Source: Panopea generosa
Lineage: Eukaryota > Mollusca > Bivalvia > Adapedonta > Hiatellidae
Direction of reading: 5' to 3'
Length of the DNA stretch: 64,000 nt
NCBI GenBank assembly: GCA_029582155.1
Contig: CM055908.1
Coordinates: forward strand, 19,817,406 to 19,881,405
Positions 39,001 to 51,459 of the stretch are shown here, piece by piece; the stretch's first letter is position 1; every line of letters starts with the position of its first letter. The notes under the pieces were generated by a model. It saw nothing but the letters and a program-made list of their open reading frames with translations. It did no database searches and had not been told where the DNA came from. The position numbers and the translations under genes are program-made.

Positions 39001-42000
39001 CTACATTGTTTGGCTCTCAGTCAGTAATTTCTGAGTAAGACCCATTCTTAATTTGTGATGTAATGGTCCAAAACAATAGTGGAGTCTATTACAGAAGATT
39101 AGCAAGTTAAGGGTTAAAGTGTATATATATGTATATATATATTGCCTTTTGTTGTTCATTCGCCCAATGAAAACATCATGTGTCAATGGCATTATTATAC
39201 TAAACCAATCTTTTGTCACTAGAAAAGTATACAGTTTCTCTTGGCATTGAAAATATCATGCAGATTGAAAAACGGTGTAAATATTTTTTATTTGTTCACC
39301 TTAGTAAAGGTCATGGTTAGCTATTCTGGTCACCCTGTGTCGTTCATATTTATTTGATCAAATATAACGCGGTTGTTGTGTATCCATATCAGCTTGGACA
39401 AGTTCTTGAACTGGCCAAATGGAATAATTAAACCCCCCGATACAAAATATTTGGGGGAGATATAGCAGTCATGCCAAGCCTTATGCATGTTATCGGCATG
39501 TTGCGCGAGCATAATTTTTCAATGAGTTGTGGCCCTTTGAATTTTTCATACATATTTATATTTTTTGTGATCGCTATTCTCTGCAACCATTGGCTGGAAT
39601 TCAATGGAACTTCACAAGAGTAATAAGTATTAAGCTTAGTTGTGTATATCATTGGCGTGTTGTGCGCGGTTAATTTTTCAATGAGTTATGGCCCTTTGAA
39701 ATTTTATTTATATTTTTTTGTGGTTGCTATTTCTCTGCAACCATTGGCTGGAATTCAATGACACTTCACAAAAGTGATTGGTTACTCTAATTGGTTCACT
39801 GTGTCAAAGCAGGCAGTAAAAAGGATGCAATAATTGTGTCAGGGTGCCATCTGGGGGGTATTCATCACCTTCAGTAAAATCGGAGTATATGGCCCCTGAA
39901 TCATCAAAAATTGCATTATTTTGACTACACATGTGCACTCTAGGATGCCCGAGTTTTCGTTGGATCCTTAACAATTTTACACAATAGAAATAATAATTTG
40001 GGCAAGTTCTTGAATAGCCCAGCCCAATTGAATAATTAATGATGGCATTACAGCTCTTGGATCATTAACATTTCTCTATTGACAATGTGTTCTTACTGGC
40101 ACCTTCATTTTCACTTGTATAGTAGTTACCTTTATCATATGACCTTAAGTAACATTTTAAAAGGTAATAAATGTCTGAGTTCTGTCTCTTCAATTATCAA
40201 GTCACTTTATTTTGTCACAGGTGAGTGATAGTTAAAAGATGTCTGATAATGTACTGGCATATCAAAAATCAGTCAAAATATCAATTGGTGTAGTCAAATC
40301 TTCAATAAAAAAAATTGATGTTGATTAAACTGAATCAATTTGCCACATTTTGTTAAATTTTTAAAAGATGGTTCTTCACCCAGATAAACCCATCTTGTAA
40401 TTGAAATTTCCTGTGAATTATTTGCTTATTTTTTTTTTTGCTTTGTTCTATAATATGTTCTACAATTCCATGCTTAATAAACTTCCTCTATTGCTTTGCT
40501 TTTATAAATAAGTGCTATTCCTGAAGTGTCAAATTTACATGCATGGACTCAATGAATCCTGGTGTAATTTTTGGTTAGGTCGCATGGGCAATTGAACCCT
40601 ATATAAGGGCCAGTTAAGAAATTGACTCTGTGCTCTGCCATATTGAAACATCACGATCACGCGTTAAAACACGGCATTCACCACATGGAGGTCGCCATTG
40701 TTTTTCTAAACAGTGTATTATGGGAATGTACAAATCGGTATTGATATAGACTAGTCCCTGGTCTCGTATAATATAAGATGCGAAGGCAACGTCAAGAGCA
40801 TTTTGGGTCCGAGAACCAGGCTAGTATTGATAATGAAACCTGGTCATGTTCAGGCTGTTCAGACCGATTTCCGGCTAAAAAGAAAGTTTGTATGTGGTGT
40901 GTGTGTGATAATTGATTGTGACATTTTAATGTACTAATTGAGATCACTATGAATTGTTCTTTGCATATTTAACCAGGGACTAATGAAAATGCCTTAAATC
41001 AACGAATTTTCAAAAGGTCTTGAAACGTATCTATTTTGACAATTTATTGCCGTTTCTGACAGATTCCTACCAAGTTAATGTTAATAATTTTTAAATAACC
41101 TTGAATGTACTCAATTGTTATAATATGCTGAACCCATAACAATGGAATAAAAAATAACAAAATTAAACTGCTACAGTTGTTTATTTTACTCGATACAACA
41201 GAAATATAAAAGTTTACCGTGTGACATATTTTCAGCACGTTGTCAGAATCAGATATAATGCCGAACATGTACAAGTTTTGGAAAAACAGTAATTTTTAAC
41301 TTTTATTCTTCAAAAATAATATATCCAAAAATCAATTAAGAATATGTTATCGAATTAATTAAAATAAATTATGATCATAGTATAAAATTGTATAGAATAT
41401 AGCAGTAAGAATGTTAGACGATATATAAAGTACGTTTTAAATATACAAATGGCAATACAATAACATAATGATTGACATCTGTACATTTAAACATCAAAGT
41501 TACTATCAGGCACACCTGCAGCCAGGAATTTGCTGTGTCAGCCGGAACTGTGTTGGGATTTGGTATCACCAATGTATTTATAAAAGCAGCCAACTTGTTA
41601 CCCAGAGGCTGTGATAATGGATGAACTCATGATGGATATTTATATCTCCCATTTATTGCAGGTCAAATGATAGACCCTGGACAAATATTATTATAGCCAT
41701 TATCCCAAAATTTCTTACTTTTTAAACCGTGTTTAATGCCCAACATTTAAAGATCATTATTCTGACGTAACATTTTTTTTTTACTTTTCTTACAACAAAA
41801 TCAAATTGTAAAATATATTTGTAGGCATGAAAATAAAAATGTATAAAATTTATACAAGTTGTGAATAAGGAAATAGATTACACAAATAGATCTGAATCTT
41901 CATCAGGTCATGAAAATATGTCAGGTGTCATGGAAGACACTTCCTCCATGGGGAAGCCAGTAGAAATGGGAGAATTTCTATCTTATCTTTGGGTCGAGAT

Positions 42001-45000
42001 AAAATTCTTGCTTTGAATTGTCACTTACAAAAAATTATTATTTATATTGTTTGTCTTAAAAGCAAGGGTGGTAGAAAGATGATAATAAGACTTTTATTAA
42101 TGAGGAACATTTTAAATCTTCCATGAGACCATCAAATGATGAATTAAATTGAAATGGAATTTGATTTGCTTGGTATGCAAGAAAATGAATCACGTAATAT
42201 GTCTTTTTCAGTTTTGGCAGAAAATTCATCCTTCGCAATAATCGTTTTTTTTTTGTTTTTGCCAGGTCTTCATTCTAACCAACACAGTTATCCATCAGAA
42301 AGGAATTTTCTGTTTGAATCTCAAACCCCAGAAAGATTCTTATACATATTGTATTTCATCATAATACTTATATATATATTAGTAAACTGACCTCTTTGTG
42401 ATGGAAACTCATAAGTCAAGGTTACTGGTGTTGAATATTGAAAACAGTGCTGCTAAATAAACAGTTGAAGATTTATCTGTTGTTTCAGTGTCCTAATTAC
42501 AATTCTCCAATAAAGGAGAACCATTCTACCTGAGTTCAGGGTGCCGTCTCCCGTGTCTCCTGACAGCTCCTATTATTTCTACAGTGATGCAGCTACTGAA
42601 TGATTGTTATCAGCTTTATGCTTAAAGCTCAAATTTCCTTCCTAATGTTTCCGCTGGGATGCATTTTCATTGAATCAATGCAGTTTACAAATGATTCCGC
42701 TCCATTCAGTTAAGTTGTTGAGATGCCTGTATTTTCTAACTTATTGATCATTCTGGCATTGATTTTGTCATTACTGTTTCTATATGGACCTTAAAATTCC
42801 ATTACCCAGCCCATTATGTCTGTCATGGTAGCTTTATGGAGCTTTTATTTTATTTTATCTCTGTTATCTCTGCTATAGACATGTCAGGTAGAAGTACTGC
42901 TTTCCCCTCCACCAGAGTCTCCCTTACTTTGATTTATAACAAGAAAGAGCATATAGTTTTAACAACTTACAGAAAAAATAAAATATTTATTTAAAACAAA
43001 ATATATGAATGTGATGTGAGAATTTTCTCTATGTGCCAAAAAAAAACAACTGATGAAAGCAAAGTATATTTTACTATCATTATGATCATGGATAACTAAA
43101 ACTATGCAAAATAAGATGATTATCAACCATTAACCAGAGTTGTGCCCCTTAACATGGATCTGCATTTATAATTGGGTATTTTAACTTTATCTTTATGTCA
43201 TGTAGATCTACACAATATCAAAAAGCGATGATACCAGTAATACAGGAAAATTTATCAAAGTTGGCATAATATATCCGTTTAAAATGTTTAATAGGACAGA
43301 TTGAAAATTAGTTCATAATGACCTGTTTGAAGTTTAAATGCTCAGAAACTTGATGACTCAATTAAATGGATGTGGTATTGACTTCGTAATTTTCAAAGCA
43401 CTTCAAAAGATACGTGGGCAAAAAATCCTATATTTGATATGCTGTTTGGTCTTACATCATGTTCGATTGATTGAGGTATTCAATTGTTTAACTACCTAAT
43501 CAAACACCTGGGCATTTGAAAGATTAATTATATCTATTTAACCTTTTATATAATCATGCTAACTCCAATAACATGTCAAGTTTCCTTTCAACAGTAATGA
43601 AGTTTTAACTATTGATTTGGTTAAAATTAAACTTTGTGCTTAGCTAATAGAATACCCAACCCAATTTGGAAAAAAACAACAGGGAAGGAATGCGGGAAGA
43701 CAGCGGCACATTTTGGGACATGTTCATGTATAATAATTTTTAGTCTTTCGAAATAACTTCCAAAAGATTGGTTAGCACTTAATCATTATATGGTGTGAGG
43801 TTTTATGCTGTAATCATTAACTACAGGTCGAGTTCATTATTTGTAAATATTGGTCAGCTTTTTACAGGAGTTGTGGCCCATTTTCTACTATTTTTTTTGT
43901 AAAACAATGTTCTCCTTGCAATTACATTCAAGAGAGTCTAGTATTAATCAATATAAAGGTGAAGTTCAATATTTGTCAATGTTGATCAAACATTTACAGG
44001 AGTTATGGGCCCTTTTTACTCTTTTTTTTTTTTCAGTAAAATAATATATATGGACACATTTATAGTTAAGGGTGTTTGTCTAACTTGGTATTATTTACTA
44101 AAGTTTGTGAGTGAATAGTAGTTTATAACACATAGTTTATTTAGTAATATAGGCCGCTGGCTCAAAATACAATAAATATATATATTTTGTAACATTTTAT
44201 GAATATTTTAAATACAGACGTCCTTGAACAATAATTTTACCTAAAAATGTCATTATTTTGCATCTTTTAGTTTCTCTTGCAAAAAAAAATGTTTACAAGG
44301 TATGCAAAACCTATATTTATACAATAATATTTCACAGAATATATTAAAAAATTTGTTTGCTGTCATCAGATCTAGTAGTTTTTTATTGGTAGGTTAGTAG
44401 CTTTTTATTTTTATTTATTTCTTTACTCATTTTCCAGAGAATGTTGGGATGTTGACAATTGAACAATTTACATTTTACTTCCAGAAGAAACATACCATGT
44501 ACAAGTTTGATTTCATTGAAGAAATATTAATATTTTTAGCACAGTAATGTCATCATTTGAATAAAACAAAAAAAACAAATTTCACAGATGACAAACTTTT
44601 AGAAGGTCAATAATATATCTAAATTAGATTTGGCCTTAACTATTAAAATATGTTGTTTTCTCTTTTTTTTTATCAAATTAAAAATTCACATTCAGTAGAA
44701 CTTGGCTTAAACACGGATGGCTGGAACACTTCATATAGCTTGAACTACTTATCGCAGTCTGGTCTCGGCTGATTCCTATTTCAATGTATATACATGTATG
44801 GTATGATGTTGACGGGAACAACCCTTAACTCAAACTATTTTGTCCAGTCCCGTTTGGTTCGAAACATTGAAGTTCTGCTGTATTTAAAATTCATATATTC
44901 ATCAATTTATTAAGACATCTTGTTTCTTAATGAATGCCATTGACAAGTGCATGACTAGGGTATGAGTCCCAGTCAGTGAAAGGGTCTTGTTTAGCTTAAC

Positions 45001-48000
45001 CCTTTACTCCATAGATACACGTTTTCCCGCACCAATCACAAAAGGCCTTTGAAAACAGTGCAGGAAGAGTTCAGATTGCTCGTAACGAGCAATCTGAACA
45101 CTTCCTGCACTGTTTTCCACTCTGTCAGTTAATGTAAACATAATTCATCCAATATTTCAAAAGCCGTCTATATTAGGTGTCCAAAGGTGTCTATATTAGA
45201 GGTGTCCAAAGGCGTCTATATTAGAGGTTTCAAAGGCGTCTATATTAGAGGTGTCCAAAGGCATCTATATGAAGTAAAGGGTTAAATACTGAAGCACTGA
45301 CTGTTCATGACAGACAAGATCCTTTTAACAGACCTGGCCAAATGTCTTATTCCCAAAAACTAGAGAAGCAAATATTTTTATTTTTTGACAGAAGTTTTCA
45401 CTTGATAGGGTTTCTTTTGTTTAAATTAACCATTGGTTACATAGGAAAACCATTGGAAACAGAAAGCTTTTCATATTGTCCTTATATATTGATCTTATGT
45501 CAGACAACTCGTAACATGTTATTTGGGCCGTTAACTGTTTTGAGCTCTTGGTCATAGTCTCCATGAAATTTTATAATTGTAAGAATGACAAAAGTTGAAT
45601 AAGCAATGGTATTATTAGAAACAAGTTTTTTTGGCTTTAAAATAGAACAATCCAGGATGCATTTTAATGTCAAAATGTTTTTACGTTTTCATCAAAGTAA
45701 AATCTTGCTGAGTTTACAATAAAACATATAAATAAATATACATTCCAGTGTTGTGTTGAATCTATCTTTCAAAAGCCTAAAAATCAAATCATATGGGGAA
45801 AGTTTGCATGGCAGTGGGCATATTTTCTCTTTACCGAGGTTAGGTATTTCTAGTTCATCCTCAGGGATGTGAAATATTCTCATGCTGTGATGTTGGAACT
45901 ATCCATGACATGAAGTATGAAATATACTGAAAGGATAAAGAATTGCTTCATGAATTTCAGAGATTCACAATTTATCAATCTATTGTTAGCAATACTAACA
46001 GTTCTAGAATATGTATGCAAAGGTATTTCATTTATGATCTTGTCATTAATAATTATCATGATAACAAACTCTTTAATGAAATACTTTCACAAACATATTC
46101 TAAAACTATAGAAATATTGTTCGCTGTGAAATTCACCTTGGCATTTCATTATCCTTTCAGTATAATATATGGCTTAATATATTTGCTTGGTAAGCGATAA
46201 AAAGAATCTTATAACATTTTGGTTTATTTGTTTTTTTTGTAGAAAATTCTATCCCTTGGGATAGCTGTTTTCATGGGAGCTCAGCAAAGCTCGTTCCCAC
46301 CAATATTCCTCCTGACAGATTTTTTTATCCAAACCTCAAAGCTTCTTATGATATTGATTCAAGGACCTTAAACGGAATTTATCAGGATTTATATATATAT
46401 ATATATTTAAACCTCTCTCAATATTATATTAGGAATTTCCTAACTTGGGCTATGCGCAAAGGTTAGACTAAAACAGATTTCCCACTTAAAAGTGCAACAT
46501 ATTTTGTGTCGTATTAAATGAGACACGTGATTTTTTTGTTTTGATTTCAAGTAAATTCCTTTTACACAGGCGCACCACAAAATCTGAACAGGCAAACACG
46601 TTTTTAGTAGAGATATAATGCATTTTGATAACATATAGGAGTTAAGGTGGGAGGGGTTGTATGCCGTTTTTTTTTTTTTTAAAAAGTAGTTGCACCATTG
46701 ATACAGGTTAACACATAGTAAAAAGTGTTTCATCTTAGAGTCCAAATGATGTCAAGCAGTAGATAAATGCTGTTGATTTTTAGAATAGGTACTTCGTTCT
46801 AAGTTTACCACTCCATCCTATATATCGACTTTATGACGTTTTGGTGGATGGTCATACCAAATTGTTCGTATTTGATTTATTAATGATAATGAGATGCTTC
46901 TGATCCATTTTGATAATTATTTTATTTGTTAAGACGTTTTTAGTGTGTTTTCCTGAAATACTCCCTTTTAGACCATATTTAATGAAACGCTCTACAATGG
47001 TTTAAAGGATAAATTAAATAATAATATGAAGTAAGTCATCAACTTGTGATTAATATATATGTTTTCTCTGTTAATATACATGATAAGTGCTAGTACAAAA
47101 CATCTGAGTGGAAAATAGTTCAGTAAATTTTACTTTCTTTTATCATTCTCAGAAAGAGGACAATCCAAAGTCATCGAATACAGTCAAGAAACCAAAGACA
47201 ATGAAGGTACATATGATGATTTAATTAGTTACCAAAATACGAGCTCTCATTACAATTATAAAGATACAGTATGAATTTACAAGGGTTAATACTGTAATGG
47301 TACAGAGCATGACTATGTTATTTCATGGGAACTGAAAGAGTTTTTTCTCTCTTATGTTCTTTCTCCAAATGGATCATATCCCAAAATTGATAATAAATAG
47401 GGACCAATCTGGTTTTATCTCCGGAAGATATATGGGGGGAAATAATATCTCATATGATATTACGCAATATACTGAGGTTAATGATATTCCAGGTCTTATT
47501 TTATTAATAGATTTTGAAAAAGCATTCGATTCCGTATCTTGGAGTTTTATCTTTACAGTATTGAATTTTTTTAAGTTTGGTGAGTCATTAATAACTTGGA
47601 TAAAAGTTTTATATAAAAATGCAATGTTAGCAGTTAAACAAACTGGTAAACTTTCTAATTTTTTTAATATAGGGCATGGCTGTCGTCATGGCGATCCACT
47701 GTCTCCATATATATATTTATTTTATGTGCCCAGATACTAGCCATAAATATCTGAAATAATACATCTATAAAAGGCATTTCAATTAATAATCAGGAAATTA
47801 AGCTGTCTTAATATGCCGATGATACATCAATAGTCTTGGATGGATCTGAGTTATCACTTAATGCTTCTCTTTCAGAACTATCTAAATATGCAAAACATTC
47901 TGGTCTAAATATCAATTTTTATAAGACACAAATGGTATGGATAGGGAGGAAAAAATACAGTACAGACACTATAAAGATAAAGTGGAAATTAGTTTGGGGA

Positions 48001-51000
48001 AAAAATAACTTTAAACTGTTGTGGTTCACTTTTCATGTTAACCTAGATAAAATGATTGACTTAAATTATAAAGAAAAACTAGATAAAATAGATAATTTGA
48101 TAAAAATTTGGAAGAGACGATACCTAACTCAATGAGGATAAATAACGGTTAATATTAAATTTCTACTCCTGTCCAGATTAAATCACCTTTTTATTTCTCT
48201 ACAAAATCCCAATAAAAACATTATAACAAACCTAAACAATATTTTCTATAACTTTCTATGGGAAGGTCCAGCAAATATCAAAAGAACAATTATTGTAAAA
48301 CAATACATAGATGGTGGGCTTAGAATGATTAACATAATGCCTTTATACAAAGTCTAAAATTAACATGGATAAGAAGAGCATTTACAAATAACAGTTCATG
48401 GAAATTACTGTTAGTCAGTTGTATTAATTTAAATAAACTAGTTAATTTTGGACAAGGGTATGGTGAATCTATTATAAATACATTATCAAACAAATTCTGG
48501 AAAGATGTCTTAATATCTTATGTACAACTGCTTAAAGTTTGTGTTCCCCAAGGGGCAGAAGAATTGTTATCAAGTCCTTTATATTATAATAATATTCTTA
48601 CTGTACAGTCACATATTTTCTATAAACTGTGGTATGAAAAAGGGTTAATATATGTAAATGACATGTACAAAGACAATGGGTCATGGCACTCTATGCAAGA
48701 GCTTCAAGACATATATGGAATTAAAACAAATTTCCTAACATACAATGGGCTGATTGCAGCCATAAATCCATTTAAATCATTAGTATAAAATATTTTAGAC
48801 TTTAAAAAAATGAAATATTCTTTCAGACCAAATTATTGTTGGCTATTTTTCAAAAGTTCTAAAGGCTGTTATAAATTTTATGAACTGCTTAATAAAAATA
48901 ATGAAATCCCAACATCAAAAAATAAATGAGAAGAACTCTACAATATTGAAGACAACACATGGAAAGAGATATATTACCGTACTCACTATTTAAGTTTGCA
49001 ATAGCTTCTCATTTACAGTGGTTCCAGGTTAGAATTAACCATAGACTATTGCCAACAAAAGCTTTTTTATATAAAATTAAAGTTAAAGAAAGTCCACTTT
49101 CAGTTCCTGTCAACAGGTAGAGACAATTACGCATATGCTGTGGACCTGTCCTGAAACTAAAATATTTCTTCAAGAAATAAAAGAAACCCTACTGTCGAAA
49201 AATATACCATATATATTCAATGAAGAAGAGATCATTTTTAATATTGGAAAGCATTTCTGTGTGGCAGACCTGTTTTTTTTTCACTCCAAATTAAGTATTA
49301 TATATTCTCCTCAAAAAGATTAGATATCCCTCTATCCATAAATGCTTTTAAAAATAAGGTAGCTTGGGCTTTTAAAACATAAACACCTTGCAATAAAAAA
49401 CAACAACTTACAATCTTTCAAAAAAGATTGGCAACCAATTATGCAAGCAGTTAGTTAATTATTTTTCTGTAAGATGTACAGATACTTGGCCAGTTAGTCA
49501 GAAATGATACCATAAAATAACCTAGTTTAAAGTAATAAAAAAAATATAATGTATTCAAAACCTACACAGACACATGTATATATTTTTTTCTTTTATCCAT
49601 TATCTTCTCTCATCGACAAATATGTCAAGCTATAAAAAAATGAAGAAGAGAAGTTTTACCTGAAAACTCATTTATATTTCCCTTTGCCTTATTTTTATTA
49701 TATTAAAGAAATACAGAAATGTAGAAACAAAGATAAAATACATGTAAAAAAATATATTGTTTGATATTAAGTTAACTGAAGGTCTTATTTTTAGAATATT
49801 AAGGACATTTGCACATTACAAATACATACTCCAGTAAACAGTTTTTTTAAGTGGGGTGTTAAATGCATTGAAAAGAGTCTTAGCTGCTTGTGCCAGAGGT
49901 CCCAGGTTTGATCCTCTACTTTACCAGATAGATTCGTGGGGGGGGGGGGGGGGGGGGGGGGGGAATGCTCAATATTGGTTCTATTCAAGAAATGGAATCA
50001 AGACTGAATGTTCTGACTTGAATTAACCATGATTACTGGTATGTGAACTTCAACAGAACTCACCTTTGATCTTTTTCCATAAACAATATTTAATCATCAG
50101 TAATTAGTCCTGCTTTGTTCTTTACTTTGAAACATAGTATTAAAAAAATCAAAGAAGAAGCATAATTTACTTCAAAAATACTGGCTTCTGACCTACAATT
50201 TATGTGGTCTTTCTGAAATAATAAATTGACTGCTTCATAATGTTTCTTTGATTTTCTGAAAATGATGGCACAGATTGACTTGGTATTTACATCACCAATC
50301 CTTCAAATATAGGTTCATGTATGCTTCATAGTAACTTGTTATTTTATTTACATGTATACTAATTATGTTTTCCGTTACATTTATCAAACTTGATATTTAT
50401 TTGTAACAATTCTTTGTTGAAAGGTTATTTTTGAAAAAATACTAAAAACAAGTTATAATTTATGGTTTATGAGCTGTGTTTTTAACTTATTCCTGGTACT
50501 GGTATTGGTTTTTGAATTAATTTTTCTCCCTTCAAAATGATTAAACTAAGTTACTATTAAAATATAAACATTTACTTTTTTGCAGGACATAGTTTTCATG
50601 AAGGCTTTTGACTTATATGCAAAGGATAGCGGAAATATACACATACAAAGGTAAGGAAGTGTGCATATGAATATAGTGAAGGATTTGCTAAGCATCTACT
50701 ATACCTGTAACAAGTGCAGCAGGTTGGTTGTTCAGATGAAAAAAAAATGAGGTACTAATTTTTTGTTTTGAACAATTGTTTAACAATAAATGTCAGCAAT
50801 GGTTTCTGAAGTTATATTGATTTGAGCCCGTGTGGTTCCAGCTAAGAATAGAATCACTGCCAATCTCTGCAGAGGGGTAGGAATCCTCGGAATGGGTGTC
50901 ATGTTCATTTTATCATTTTTTGTCATGTTCACTATTGTGGTTAAATTATCAACCCCTGTGTTATTTCAGGGAGCCATATGAGTGATGGCAAGAATTGGAC

Positions 51001-51388
51001 TACTGTGGCTCATGCATGTCATAAGAAGCGACAATTTGAGTAATACAATAGAATTTGCTGAAACTCTGCAGTTCTGCAGTTGTCAAGGTTCTAAGTTCAT
51101 TCTGCATATTCATTTGTTGGTGTATTTTTTTAAATCTGTATGTTAATTTGTTGTTTTTATACATGTAGAGTGAACCTGGAATCTTCCTTCCTGTTGGCGT
51201 CGAATAACCTATAATGTGTTGGTATGCCGTAAAACCCTATTCATTCATTATATTGATTTGATTGATTTGTTAAAGATACAATACATACACAGATAAGAAG
51301 AAGTGACAATACTTTGGAATGCTCAGTAGCAAGAGATACCACTGGTGAGCTTGAACCTGGTTTACTAGGATACCAAATCTCCTCGCTC

Positions 51389-51459
<71 letters not shown>

